In this document: one piece after another, positions 48,357-58,332 of the stretch | Numbering within the stretch: position 1 is the stretch's first letter | Layout: each line of letters starts with the position of its first letter | NCBI RefSeq assembly: GCF_017592555.1 | Contig: NZ_JAGFNS010000004.1 | Location: 167,471-231,470, forward strand | Origin: Actinoplanes flavus | GTDB lineage: Bacteria > Actinomycetota > Actinomycetes > Mycobacteriales > Micromonosporaceae | Length of the DNA: 64,000 nucleotides | Direction: 5' to 3' | Translations under genes and position numbers: made by a program | Notes under the pieces: generated by a model | Seen by the model: the letters and a program-made list of their open reading frames with translations, nothing else | Told to the model about the DNA's origin: nothing | Database searches by the model: none

Positions 48357-51300
48357 ATGCCCGTGCTTCGGCGTGCACTCAATGGATTCGTCGCGCTGGC
48401 GACCGTGGTGGCGGTGTCGTCGTTCGTCGGCGCACCGGCCGCGACCGCGGTCGTGCTGCCGGCCGGCTTCCAGGAACAGATCGTCTTCAGCGGCCTGAGC
48501 TCCCCCGTCGGCCTGGAGTTCGCGCAGGACGGGCGCATCTTCGTCGCCGAGAAGGGCGGCCGGATCAAGGTCTTCGACGACCTCGCCGACACGACCCCCA
48601 CGGTCTTCGCCGACCTGTCTGCCAACGTGCACAACCAGTGGGACCGCGGCCTGCTCGGCATGGCGCTGGCACCCGACTTCCCCGCCGACCCGTACGTCTA
48701 CGTGCTCTACACCTACGACGCGCCGCCCGGCCGGAACGCCCCGGTCTGGAACGACGTCTGCGCCAACGCCAACGACGGTCGTTGCGTGGTCACCGGCCGG
48801 CTCTCCCGGCTGCGGGCCGCCGGCAACACGATGACCGGCACCGAGCAGGTGCTGCTGCACGACTGGTGTCAGCAGTTCCCCAGCCACTCGATCGGTGACC
48901 TCGCGTTCGGCGCCGACGGGATGCTCTACGTCGCCGCCGGTGACGGTGCGAGCTTCAGCGCTGTCGATTACGGTCAGTTCCCCTCCGGGGCGCCGACCAA
49001 CCCGTGCGCCGACCCGGTCAACGAGGGCGGGGCGATGCGGGCGCAGGACCTCCGCACGGCGGCCGACGAGACCCAGTTGGACGGTACGCTGCTGCGGCTC
49101 GACCCGGCGACCGGCGCCGCGGCGCCCGGTAACCCGAACATCGGCTCCGACGACCCGGACACCCGCCGGATCGTCGCCAACGGTCTGCGCAATCCGTACC
49201 GGATCACCATGCGGCCCGGCACCAGCGAGACCTGGATCTCCGACACCGGGTGGACCACGTGGGAGGAGGTCAACCGGGTCGCCGACCCGACCGCGGGCGT
49301 GACCAACTTCGGCTGGCCGTGCTGGGAGGGCAACGCCCGGCAGCCCGGGTACGACAACGCCAACCTGCCGGTCTGCGAGGCCCTCTACACGGCACCGGCC
49401 GGCACGCACACCGCGCCGTTCGTCGCCTGGAACCACTCCAGCAAGCTCGTCGCGGGCGAGACCTGCCCGACCGGCAGCTCGTCGTCGACCGGCGTGGCGT
49501 TCTACCCGACGGCCGACGGTCCGTACCCGGCCGCGTACCGCGGCGCGGTCTTCTTCGCCGACTACTCGCGCCGATGCATCTGGGCCTCGCTGCCGTCCAC
49601 GCCCGGTGCCCTGCCCGACCCGGCGAACCTGCGGACCTTCGTGTCCGACGCGGCCAGCCCGGTCGATCTCGAGGTCGGCCCCGGCGGTGAGCTCTACTAC
49701 GCCGACCTGGGCGGCACCATCCGGCGGGTGCGTTACTTCCCGGGCAACCAGCCGCCGACCGCGGTCATCGACGCGACCCCGACGCAGGGCCCGGCGCCGC
49801 TGACCGTGACGTTCAACGGCACCGGCTCCACCGACCCGGACCCGGCCGACGAGGGGCGTCTGCGGTACGCCTGGGACTTCACCGACGACGGGGTGACCGA
49901 CTCGACCTCGGCGACGGCGACGTTCACGTACACCACGGCCGGCACGTACACCGCGCGGCTGACGGTGACCGACACCCTGAACGTCACCCACACCAGCACG
50001 ATCGCCGTCACACCCGGCAACGAGGCGCCGACCGCGATCATCGACACGCCGACCGTGGGCACGACCTGGAAGGTCGGCGACACGATCGGCTTCACCGGCC
50101 ACGCCACCGACCCGCAGCAGGGCACCCTGAACGCGTCCCGCCTCGACTGGGACCTGGTCATGCACCACTGCTCGGCACCGGACAACTGCCACGAGCACGC
50201 CATCCGTAGCTGGACCGGCGTGGCGTCCGGATCGTTCGAGGCGCCGGACCACGAGTACCCGTCCTACCTGGAGCTCGAGCTCGTGGCCACCGACCAGGAG
50301 GGCCTGACGCACGCCGTGTCGCGCCGGCTCGACCCGAAGACGGTCGACCTGACGTTCGACACCGTGCCGTCCGGCCTGCAGCTCACCGTCGGCCCGGCGT
50401 CCGGCACCACGCCGTTCACGCGGACCGTGATCCAGGGTTCGGCCAACTCGGTGTCCGCGCCGTCGCCGCAGGGCTCCTCGACGTTCGCGTCCTGGTCCGA
50501 CGACGGATCGCAGAGCCACGTCATCACCGCGCCCACGGCCGCGGCGACGTACACCGCGACCTACACGACAGCCCCGGTGCGGCAGCGGATCGGCCACACG
50601 GCGGTCGGTGCGTCACTGGACAGCGGCGACATGAACCACATGAACGGCTCGCGATTCGTCACCGGGGCCGACCCGGCGCCGGTCACGTCCATGTCGGTCT
50701 ACCTGAAGGCCGTGCAGGCGGCGCCGAACAACCAGTACCAGCTCGCCGTCTACGCCGACGCGAACGGCTCGCCCGGCGCCCGAGTGGCCACCAGCGCGCC
50801 GGGCACGCTGACCGCGAACTCGTGGAACACCAGCCCGATCACGGCGACACTGGCGCCGAACACGGCCTACTGGCTCATGTACAACACCAACGGCGACAAC
50901 AACATGAGCTACGACGCCGGCATGGCCGACCAGGGTGCGTGGAGCGCCGCCACGGCGTTCGGCACCTGGCCGGCGACGTTCGGCCCGGCCAGCCGGTGGA
51001 ACGCGAAGTTCTCCATCTACGCGACCACCGGTGCCGACACCACGGCACCCCGGGTGACCGCCACGACCCCATCCGACGGCGCCACCGGGGTGGCCGGGAA
51101 CGCGCCGATCACCGTGCGGTTCAGCGAGGGCCTGGCGACCGGCACCGTCACGGCGGCGAACCTGGAGCTGCGCGGCCCGGGCGGCACGCTGGTTGACCGG
51201 ACCGTCACCTATGATGCGGCCGAGCAGGCGGCGACGATCACGCCGTCCGCGGCACTGGCCGCCGCCACCCGGTACACGGTCACCGTCCGGACCCGCGTGA

Positions 51301-51815
51301 CCGACGAGGCGGGCAACGCGCTCGCGACCGATCACCCGTTCTCGTTCACCACGGCCGACCCGAGTGCTCCGCGGTTCGGGTACGACCAGGTGGGCGGCTC
51401 CCTGGATGCCGGCGACATGAACTACATGAACGGCTCGAGGTTCGTCAACGGCACGTCCGCGCTGACGATCAGCCAGATCTCGGTCCACCTCAAGAGTGTT
51501 CAGGCCGCGCCGGCCGACCTGTACCAGGTGGCGCTCTACACCGACGCCAACGGTTCACCCGGCACGCTGGTCGCGTCGAGCACGTCCGGCACGCTGACCG
51601 CGAACTCGTGGAACAGCCGTCCGGTCGCCGCGACACTGGCGCCGAACACGGCGTACTGGCTCATGTACAACACCAACGGTGACAACAACATGAGCTACGA
51701 CACCGGCAGCGCCAACCAGGGCGCCTGGAGCGCGTCGCGCCCGTTCGGAACCTGGCCGGCATCGTTCGGCACGTCGTCGCGCTGGACCGCGAAGTTCTCG
51801 ATCTACGCCTCGTGA
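48357..51815 (+). CDS. Secreted multidomain PQQ-dependent sugar dehydrogenase-like protein
   Basis: 1152 residues. After a signal peptide (ALNGFVALATVVAVSSFVGA) residues about 40-455 form a GSDH beta-propeller (LSSPVGLEFAQDGRIFVAEK, HSIGDLAFGADGMLYVAAGD, NGLRNPYRITMRPG). Then come a PKD domain (about 462-550), a second Ig-like part with Cys pairs, a beta module (741-890), a Big_5-like domain (893-1003, DTTAPRVTATTPSDGATGV) and a second copy of the same beta module (1005-1152). Predicted extracellular oxidation of carbohydrate with the C-terminal part for adhesion or binding. ATG 48357 follows GGGGGGAG. Confidence 0.85.
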   Translation: MPVLRRALNGFVALATVVAVSSFVGAPAATAVVLPAGFQEQIVFSGLSSPVGLEFAQDGRIFVAEKGGRIKVFDDLADTTPTVFADLSANVHNQWDRGLLGMALAPDFPADPYVYVLYTYDAPPGRNAPVWNDVCANANDGRCVVTGRLSRLRAAGNTMTGTEQVLLHDWCQQFPSHSIGDLAFGADGMLYVAAGDGASFSAVDYGQFPSGAPTNPCADPVNEGGAMRAQDLRTAADETQLDGTLLRLDPATGAAAPGNPNIGSDDPDTRRIVANGLRNPYRITMRPGTSETWISDTGWTTWEEVNRVADPTAGVTNFGWPCWEGNARQPGYDNANLPVCEALYTAPAGTHTAPFVAWNHSSKLVAGETCPTGSSSSTGVAFYPTADGPYPAAYRGAVFFADYSRRCIWASLPSTPGALPDPANLRTFVSDAASPVDLEVGPGGELYYADLGGTIRRVRYFPGNQPPTAVIDATPTQGPAPLTVTFNGTGSTDPDPADEGRLRYAWDFTDDGVTDSTSATATFTYTTAGTYTARLTVTDTLNVTHTSTIAVTPGNEAPTAIIDTPTVGTTWKVGDTIGFTGHATDPQQGTLNASRLDWDLVMHHCSAPDNCHEHAIRSWTGVASGSFEAPDHEYPSYLELELVATDQEGLTHAVSRRLDPKTVDLTFDTVPSGLQLTVGPASGTTPFTRTVIQGSANSVSAPSPQGSSTFASWSDDGSQSHVITAPTAAATYTATYTTAPVRQRIGHTAVGASLDSGDMNHMNGSRFVTGADPAPVTSMSVYLKAVQAAPNNQYQLAVYADANGSPGARVATSAPGTLTANSWNTSPITATLAPNTAYWLMYNTNGDNNMSYDAGMADQGAWSAATAFGTWPATFGPASRWNAKFSIYATTGADTTAPRVTATTPSDGATGVAGNAPITVRFSEGLATGTVTAANLELRGPGGTLVDRTVTYDAAEQAATITPSAALAAATRYTVTVRTRVTDEAGNALATDHPFSFTTADPSAPRFGYDQVGGSLDAGDMNYMNGSRFVNGTSALTISQISVHLKSVQAAPADLYQVALYTDANGSPGTLVASSTSGTLTANSWNSRPVAATLAPNTAYWLMYNTNGDNNMSYDTGSANQGAWSASRPFGTWPASFGTSSRWTAKFSIYAS

Positions 51816-51831
51816 CGCTGATCGGCCCCCG

Positions 51832-52044
51832 ATGAGCAAGCCTGGCTTGCAGGATGATGCGGCGAGGTCTGCAGCTTCTCCACTCGCGGCCGCGGTCGCG
51901 GACGGCAAGCCGAACGCTCAGATCGCGGCCGAGCTGCATCTCACCGTCCCCACGGTCAAGGGCTACATCAGCACCATCCTGGCCAAGACAGCGACCACCA
52001 ACCGGGTCCAGCTGGCCCTGGTCGTCCAGGCCGCACACCTCTGA
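51832..52044 (+). pseudogene. Remnant of a LuxR/NarL-type response regulator
   Basis: 70 codons encoding only the LuxR-type HTH: VADGKPNAQIAAELHLTVPT then VKGYISTILAKTATTNRVQL. The LTPRE start of the HTH and the whole receiver domain are missing; the N-terminal 20 residues match nothing. DNA-binding residues are mostly kept. Begins 16 bp after the dehydrogenase gene. Likely a truncated leftover, though a free-standing HTH protein is possible. Confidence 0.6.
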
Positions 52045-52504
52045 GGCCAGGGCGTGGGCTCGGCGTCGGTGTGTGGCAGCGCGGCGAGGGTGAGCACGGT
52101 CGCGGCCACCGAGCCGGTGAGGGTGGGGATGCGGACGCTCGCGGTCACGGCGGTCCGGGCCGCCTGAGGAGTAGCCTCAAGTGCCGGCACCTTGCTGCCG
52201 GCCGAGGTGGTGACCATCATGGTTCGGTCCGGTGGCCCGGCGGCGTCCGCGGAAGGCCACCACAGCCGGGTGAATCGAGAACCGGTAGAGCGAGGGTGGG
52301 AGGCCCGCGCCCGGCTGCGACGTGTGCAGCAGGGCTTGATCGATGCGGAGATGCGTGCCAGCCGCCGCGTCATCCTCGCCGGGTTCCGTCACCGGTTGCG
52401 CACCGACCCGCAGACCCTTGTCGCGCAGGACTTCCTGATGCTGGCCGACCGGTCCGTGGTGCTCACGGCGATCGTCATCGCCGCCGGGTCGGTCACCGAC
52501 GCCC
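52045..52504. other. Decayed region without a clear gene
   Basis: 460 bp. An open frame from 52192 gives GLIDAEMRASRRVILAGFRH and MLADRSVVLTAIVIAAG, which I cannot assign, and then runs out of phase with the GAF fragment that follows. It may be the N-terminal part of the same broken gene. Confidence 0.35.
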
Positions 52505-52909
52505 GTGACCTCCCGGGTTCCGGATCTGCGCACGGGCCTTCTGCACATCGTGCGCCATCACGGCCTCACGCCGGCGTTCCTGCGATGCTTCGCGGCCGTG
52601 CCGCCGGCCTGGGGCACGGCGCCGGCCACCGGCGAGCCGGTCCTGATCGGCGATGTCACCACCAGCCCGATCTTCGCCGGGCAGCCGGCCCTGGCGGTGA
52701 TGCTCGCCGCCGGTTTCCGCTCCGTGCACTCCTACCCGTTGCGTGACGAGCACGGTGCCCTGCTGGGCATGCTGTCGCTGTACTACCGCGCCGCCGGCCG
52801 TCACCCCGGCCAGGGGCGCCTCGCCTGGGCCGCGACCCGGGCCCTGACCGAGGTGAGGTCGACGTCCTCGCCGTCGCCGGCGCCTCCCGCGACGTGCCCC
52901 GTCACCTGA
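52505..52909 (+). pseudogene. GAF-domain fragment
   Basis: From GTG 52505 the frame gives 134 residues of a GAF domain lacking its first strand: VPDLRTGLLHIVRHHGLTPA, then TGEPVLIGDVTTSPIFAG and FRSVHSYPLRDEHGALLGML. The GAF core is well kept, but the expected N-terminal helix lies in another frame or is lost, and no output domain (ANTAR, HisKA, PP2C) follows. Together with the HTH fragment upstream this looks like gene wreckage. Confidence 0.55.
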
Positions 52910-53310
52910 TCGCCGGGGCCGGCCACCCCATTCGTGCCGTGCTCGAGCGCCTCGACCCCGACGACCTCGGGGCCGAGCCACGGTGCGGCGCGGCCGGCCG
53001 GTTTCGGCCAGCCGCTCGCCGTGGTGAGGCCCGTGATATGCGGTACGCCGACCACGGGTTCCGGTCTGGCGCATGGCTGCCTGCCTCGTGATCCGGATGC
53101 CTACCCAGTTCGCCGGAGGTCGCCGGCGAAATGGGCCCCCGATGATTCCGGCTCCGGTCCGCGTCGCAGGTCATGCTTCGGTGTGGTGTGGACTTCGCTC
53201 GCGCGTACCCATGCTGACCGATGCCGTCCTCGTTTCGTCCTCGATCGATCCCTCGTGGCCGGTCTGCCTTTCGTAGACTGCTCCGGAGCTGATGCGGGCG
53301 GGGAGGCGGC
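52910..53310. other. Intergenic region upstream of the SARP gene
   Basis: 401 bp. A short frame 52894-53091 reads on from the GAF region in another phase (HLIAGAGHPIRAVLERLDPD) but is unrecognised. Near the end, TAGACT at 53275-53280 could be a -10 box of the SARP gene. Nothing else seen. Confidence 0.35.
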
Positions 53311-56298
53311 ATGGAGTTCGGGATCCTCGGGCCGCTCGAAGTCCGGCAGGACGACAGGCGGATAGCGATCGGCGGGACCAAACAGCGGCGGGTTGTCGCG
53401 ACCCTGGTTCTGCATGCCGGCCGGGTGGTTTCGCTGGACCAGTTGACCGACGCCGTGTGGGACGGTGAACCCCCGGTCACGGCCCGTAAGCAGATCCAGA
53501 ACGCGGTGTCGGCGCTGCGGCGTACACCGGTGGGCGCGGTGCTGGCGGCGGTGGGCCCCGGGTATGTGCTACGCGTCCCGGATGAGCAGGTGGATGCCGG
53601 CAGATTCGAACGATGCCTGGCCGAGGCGCATGCGGCCCGAGCCCGCCGCGATCTGACGTACGCGGCCGAGACGTTGCGGGCCGGGTTGGCGATCTGGCGT
53701 GGTCCCGCTCTCGCGGGCGTCGGGGGCAGAACCGCGGTGACTGCCGCGGGACAGCTCGAGGAGAGACGGTTGTCGGCCGTCATCGCGTGGGCCGAGATCT
53801 CTCTCGAGCTGGGATCGCATGGCGCCGTCGCCGATGGGCTGAGCGCCGAACTCGATCGATACCCGCTGTGTGAGCCGCTGGCCGGTCTGCTGATGCTGGC
53901 GCTGTACCGTGCCGGGCGTGCCGCCGAGTCGTTGGTGTGCTACCAGCGGATTCGCCGCACGATCGCGGAGGAGCTGGGGGTGGACCCGGGTCCTGAGCTA
54001 CAGAGCCGGTATCACGGGATCCTGGCCGCCGACCCGGCGCTGGATCACCGGCCCGGGGCTTCGGCGCCACGCAACCATCTGCCCCGGGACATCGGGCATT
54101 TCACCGGCCGCCTGGCCGAACTGGAGCGGCTGATGTCCGTTGCGGCCCGTGGCGGCGTGACGGTCATCCAGGCCATCGACGGAATGTCCGGGGTCGGCAA
54201 GACGGCCATGGCGGTGCATGCGGCACACCGGCTCGCCGGACGGTTCGGTGACGGCCAGCTGTTCATAGATCTGCACGGGCACACCGCCGGCCGTGATCCC
54301 TTGACCGCCGACGAGGCCCTCGACGTGCTGCTGCGCGCCGTCGGCGTGCCCGACGCCCGGATCCCGAAGAGCCTGGACGAGAAGGCCGCGACGTGGCGGG
54401 GTGAGCTGGCCGGCCGGCGTGTCCTGGTGGTCCTCGACAATGCGTTGAACACCGCCCAGGTCACGCCGCTTCTGCCGGGGTCGGCCAGTTGCGCCGTCAT
54501 GATCACCAGCAGGCGCCGGTTGACCGGACTGAACAGTACGGAGGTGATGTCGCTGGACACGCTGCCCCCGGACGACGCCGTCGCCTTGTTCCGTGCGATC
54601 GCCGGACCGGACCGTTGCGCGGCCGAACCAGCGGCAGTCGCCGCGATAGTCCGGCTCTGCGGCCATCTGCCTCTGGCGATAAGCATCGCCGCCGCTCGGC
54701 TGCGGGCACGTCCGGCATGGACGTTGCTCGACCTGGTCGAGCGGCTGACCGGTGATCATAGTCGGACGAAGGTGCTCCAGTCGGACGACTGGGGCATCAA
54801 TGCCGCTTTCGCGCTGTCGTATCAGCACCTCGCCGATGCTGAGCAGCGCATGTTCCGGTTGCTCGGCCTGCATCCGGGTGCCGACATCGATGTCTTCGCC
54901 GCGGCGGCGCTGGCCGGCCTTCCCGTGGACGAGGCCGAGCGCCTGCTCGATGCCCTCTGCGACATGCACCTGCTGACAGCGCATCTCCCCGGCCGGTACC
55001 GTCTGCATGATCTGGTGCGCGACTTCGCCCGGGCCGGCGTCGAAGCCGACGAGCCCGCATCGCGACGGTCGGCGGCATGCGACCGCCTCCTGGACTACTA
55101 CCTGCATGTCACTCACATCGCCGCCGAGGTGGACAACCCCATGCGGCCCCGCCTCGGTGCCGGCCCTCGATACCGGCCGGCTGCCGCCCCCGACCTCTCC
55201 CGAACGTCGGAGGTTCGGTCGTGGGTCAACGCCGAACACGCCAACCTCCTGGCCGTCGCCCGGCTGGCGGCGCGGCACCGGGCCGGCGACGGTGGCTGGC
55301 AGCTTCCTCGCAACGTGGGATCGCTGCTGTACGAGAACGGCCAGCACTCAGCCAGCCTGGAGGTGTTCAGGATCGCGCTGGCGGCGTGTCCGCCCGGGAC
55401 CCCGCCCGCGGTGAGGGCCGCCTGCCTGTTGGACGTCTCCCTGATGCACAAGGTGCTGGGCCAGTACCGGCTCGCACTCGACTTTCTCAACGAAGGCTCG
55501 GCCGATGCCGTTCGGTCCGGCGATCGCGACGGCATCGCCCGCTCGCTGATTCACAAGGCCGACCTGAGCAACCTCATCGGGTCGTTCGCCGATGCCGTCG
55601 CCTACGCCACCCGCAGCCTCGAGCTCTACCACGAGCAGGGCGACCTGTGGCGCGAAGCGGTGGCCTTGACGGTGCTGATGGATGCCCTGAGCCGGCTGGG
55701 GCGCGATCGTGAGGCGATCGAGGCCGCGGATCGGGCGGCCCTGCCTCTCGACGGCTTCGCGAACCTGCGACAGGCCGGCGTCGTTCTGAGCCGGCGAGGC
55801 ACCGCCCACAGCCGGCTGGGCGAACACGACACCGCGATCCGGCTGCTTCGGCAGAGCGTGGAGCTCGCCCGGCAGGGCGAGGACCGGCGCTTCGAAGCCG
55901 ACTACCTGCACCGGCTCGCCGAGGCGACGCGACGATCCGGCCGGCCGCACGCGGCACGGGAACACGCGGTTGAGGCACTCGCCATCCTCGACGACATCCC
56001 CGACCCGGTGGACCTGGCCGAGACGCACAACGTCCTGGGTGCGATCCACAGCGACATCCATGAGTACGAGGTCGCGCTCACGCACTACCGCCGAACGCTG
56101 GAGATCACGACGACTGTCGAATACCGCGTGGCGAGGGCGCACGCACACGACGGGACCAGCCGGTGCCTGACGGCGCTGGGCCACCCGGACGCACACCTGC
56201 ACCGGCGACACGCTCTGGCGATCTACTCCGAACTCGCCGTCCCGGACGCCGATGCCGCCCGGCCGGGTTCCGGCTCCCGGGCCGCTGCCGGCGGGTGA
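53311..56298 (+). CDS. SARP/AfsR-type regulator (OmpR-like HTH, BTAD, NB-ARC, TPR)
   Basis: 995 residues. OmpR-type winged helix at 1-90 (MEFGILGPLEV...LTDAVWDGEPP...VGPGYVLRV), bacterial transcriptional activation domain at about 95-240 (DAGRFERCLAEAHAAR, ELGVDPGPELQ), NB-ARC ATPase with P-loop GMSGVGKT at 291-298, VLVVLDNALNTAQV as Walker B and LPLAISIAAARL as the GxP motif, then TPR helices to the end. AfsR-like proteins activate secondary metabolism. GGGGAGG precedes ATG 53311. It lies directly before the glycosyltransferase operon, the likeliest target. Confidence 0.92.
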   Translation: MEFGILGPLEVRQDDRRIAIGGTKQRRVVATLVLHAGRVVSLDQLTDAVWDGEPPVTARKQIQNAVSALRRTPVGAVLAAVGPGYVLRVPDEQVDAGRFERCLAEAHAARARRDLTYAAETLRAGLAIWRGPALAGVGGRTAVTAAGQLEERRLSAVIAWAEISLELGSHGAVADGLSAELDRYPLCEPLAGLLMLALYRAGRAAESLVCYQRIRRTIAEELGVDPGPELQSRYHGILAADPALDHRPGASAPRNHLPRDIGHFTGRLAELERLMSVAARGGVTVIQAIDGMSGVGKTAMAVHAAHRLAGRFGDGQLFIDLHGHTAGRDPLTADEALDVLLRAVGVPDARIPKSLDEKAATWRGELAGRRVLVVLDNALNTAQVTPLLPGSASCAVMITSRRRLTGLNSTEVMSLDTLPPDDAVALFRAIAGPDRCAAEPAAVAAIVRLCGHLPLAISIAAARLRARPAWTLLDLVERLTGDHSRTKVLQSDDWGINAAFALSYQHLADAEQRMFRLLGLHPGADIDVFAAAALAGLPVDEAERLLDALCDMHLLTAHLPGRYRLHDLVRDFARAGVEADEPASRRSAACDRLLDYYLHVTHIAAEVDNPMRPRLGAGPRYRPAAAPDLSRTSEVRSWVNAEHANLLAVARLAARHRAGDGGWQLPRNVGSLLYENGQHSASLEVFRIALAACPPGTPPAVRAACLLDVSLMHKVLGQYRLALDFLNEGSADAVRSGDRDGIARSLIHKADLSNLIGSFADAVAYATRSLELYHEQGDLWREAVALTVLMDALSRLGRDREAIEAADRAALPLDGFANLRQAGVVLSRRGTAHSRLGEHDTAIRLLRQSVELARQGEDRRFEADYLHRLAEATRRSGRPHAAREHAVEALAILDDIPDPVDLAETHNVLGAIHSDIHEYEVALTHYRRTLEITTTVEYRVARAHAHDGTSRCLTALGHPDAHLHRRHALAIYSELAVPDADAARPGSGSRAAAGG

Positions 56299-56320
56299 CC
56301 CACCGGCTAGAGTGCCGCGT

Positions 56321-57190
56321 GTGCGGGTTGTGGTGACGGGGGCGTCCGGTTTCATCGGCGGGCATCTCGTGCACGCGCTCACCGGGCAGGGCCACGACGT
56401 GGTGCCGGTCGACGTGAACGGCCCGGACCGATGCGATCTCGCCACCGACGACCTGACCGCGCTGGCCGGGGCCGATGCGGTTCTGCACCTCGCCGGCCGG
56501 CCCGGGGTGCGGGCGTCGTGGGGTGACGGCGCGGCGGCCACCTGGCGGGACAACGTCACCGCCACCGAACGCCTGCTGGCCGCCTGTGCGGCCACCCGGC
56601 CCCGCTTCGTGCTGGCGTCGAGCTCCTCGGTGTACGGCAGCGCCGACCGCCCGTGCGCCGAGGACGACCCGATCGACCCGCGCAGCCCGTACGCCGCCTC
56701 GAAAGCCGAAGCGGAACGGCTCGCGCACGAGGCCGCGGCGGACGGCCTGCCGGTCGTCGTCCTGCGCTACTTCTCGGTGTACGGGCCCGGACAGCGCCCG
56801 GACATGGCGTTCCACCGGTTCATCGAGGCGGCCCTCGACGGCTCGCCCGTCCCGCTGTACGGCGACGGCGCCCAGAGCCGTTCGTTCACCTATGTCGCCG
56901 ACGTCGTCGACGCGACCGTCCGCGCCGCCGGGACGCCGCTGCCGCCGGGGACCGTCCTGAACATCGGCCACCCCACGACGACCAGCCTGCGCGACGCCCT
57001 CGACCGCATCGGCGGGCTGCTCGGCACCCCGGCGCCGACCGTTCCGAAGGACGTCGCGCCCGGTGACGTGGCCCGCACCTGGGCCGGCACCGATCGCGCC
57101 GCCGAACTGCTCGGCTGGACGGCGACGACCGGCCTGGACGAGGGCCTGGCCGCACAGATCGACTGGCATCGGGGGAGACGCCGTGCATAG
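56321..57190 (+). CDS. NAD-dependent nucleotide-sugar epimerase/dehydratase
   Basis: 289 residues. VVVTGASGFIGGHLVHALTG is the extended-SDR Rossmann start, VLHLAGRPGVRASWGDG a GalE-like loop, SSSSVYGSAD and SPYAASKAEAERL the Ser and Tyr-xxx-Lys residues, and RYFSVYGPGQRPDMAFHRFI the substrate loop of UDP-hexose epimerases. GTG 56321 was chosen; GTG 56312 adds three residues. It is 22 bp after the SARP stop and overlaps the next gene by 8 bp. Product sugar unknown. Confidence 0.85.
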   Translation: MRVVVTGASGFIGGHLVHALTGQGHDVVPVDVNGPDRCDLATDDLTALAGADAVLHLAGRPGVRASWGDGAAATWRDNVTATERLLAACAATRPRFVLASSSSVYGSADRPCAEDDPIDPRSPYAASKAEAERLAHEAAADGLPVVVLRYFSVYGPGQRPDMAFHRFIEAALDGSPVPLYGDGAQSRSFTYVADVVDATVRAAGTPLPPGTVLNIGHPTTTSLRDALDRIGGLLGTPAPTVPKDVAPGDVARTWAGTDRAAELLGWTATTGLDEGLAAQIDWHRGRRRA

Positions 57191-58319
57191 GGCCGCGTAT
57201 CTGGCTTTCGACCGGTTCCCGTCGGCCAAGGGCTCGGCCGTGCACATCCGGCACATGGCGGCCGAGCTGTTCGACCGGTACGGCGGCGGCCTGCTCTGCG
57301 TGCTGGGTGGTGGCGAGTTGCCCGCCTACCAACGGGAAGGCGGCGTGGAGATCGTCCGGTTCACCGACGTGGTGCCGAACCTGCTGGACCGGGCCGAGGC
57401 GTTCTCCCGCTGGGCCGCCGACCGGCTCGCACCGCACCGCGACACCCTGGAGATCTGCCACGTCCGCGACCCGTGGGGTGCGCTGCCCGCCCTGTCCACC
57501 GGCGCCCGGCTGGTCTACGAGGCGAACGGGCTGCCGTCGATCGAACTGCCGTACGCGTGGCCGCTGGCCGCACCCAGCACCCTTGCCAAGATCCGTGAAC
57601 GGGAGGAGCGCTGTCTCCAGGAGGCGGACGCGGTGGTCGTACCGTCGCGGGTGATCGTGAAGGCGGTGACCGGCCGCGGCGCCGCGCCGGACCGCGTGCA
57701 TCTCGTCCCGAACGGCGCCGACCCGGTGCCGGCCGACGTGCCGCGACCACCCACCGCGCCGGACCGTTACGTGATCTACGTGGGTGCGCTGCAACCGTGG
57801 CAGGGCGTCGACGTGCTGCTGCGCGCCTTCGCCCGGCTCGCCGACCGCACCGATCTGACCCTGGTCGTCTGCTCGTCGGTGTCCCCGGCGCGGGCCCGTC
57901 CGCTGCGCCGCCTCGGCGAACGCCTCGGTGTCCGGATCCAGTGGGAGCACCAGATTCCGCACGCCGACGTGGCCGCCTGGCTGGCGCACGCCGACCTGTC
58001 GGTGGCCCCGCTGACCGCCGGCCCCCGCAACCTCGACCAGGGATGCAGCCCGATCAAGGTGTGGGAGTCGATGGCGGCCGGAACCGCGGTGGTCGCCTCG
58101 GATCTGCCGGTGATCCGCGAGGTGCTCGGCGACCACGGCCGGCTCGTGCCGCCGGACCGGCCGGCCGAACTCGCCCGCGCCATCCGGGTGCTGCTGGAGT
58201 ACCCGGACGCCTGCCGGGAACTGGGCGAGCGCGCCCGCCGCCACGTCGAGGCCGGGTTCACCTGGAAACACGCGCGCGCCAGGCTGGCCGACGTGTACGA
58301 CCGGGTCGAGGCTCACTGA
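57183..58319 (+). CDS. GT4-family glycosyltransferase
   Basis: 378 residues, GT-B fold. N-terminal AYLAFDRFPSAKGSAVHIRH binds the acceptor; the C-terminal half shows VPNGADPVP, YVGALQPWQGVDVLLRAF and SPIKVWESMAAGTAVVASD with the E-x7-E-like region of retaining GT4 enzymes. GTG 57183 is preceded by GGGGGAG and overlaps the epimerase gene. It probably uses the sugar nucleotide made by the epimerase; the acceptor is unknown. Confidence 0.87.
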   Translation: MHRAAYLAFDRFPSAKGSAVHIRHMAAELFDRYGGGLLCVLGGGELPAYQREGGVEIVRFTDVVPNLLDRAEAFSRWAADRLAPHRDTLEICHVRDPWGALPALSTGARLVYEANGLPSIELPYAWPLAAPSTLAKIREREERCLQEADAVVVPSRVIVKAVTGRGAAPDRVHLVPNGADPVPADVPRPPTAPDRYVIYVGALQPWQGVDVLLRAFARLADRTDLTLVVCSSVSPARARPLRRLGERLGVRIQWEHQIPHADVAAWLAHADLSVAPLTAGPRNLDQGCSPIKVWESMAAGTAVVASDLPVIREVLGDHGRLVPPDRPAELARAIRVLLEYPDACRELGERARRHVEAGFTWKHARARLADVYDRVEAH

Positions 58320-58332
58320 TACGGTCCGGGTC

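Noticed and set aside
52902..53783. 293-codon minus-strand frame across the SARP start
   Set aside because: Antisense to the SARP DNA-binding domain and of Arg/Ser/Pro-rich shadow composition.
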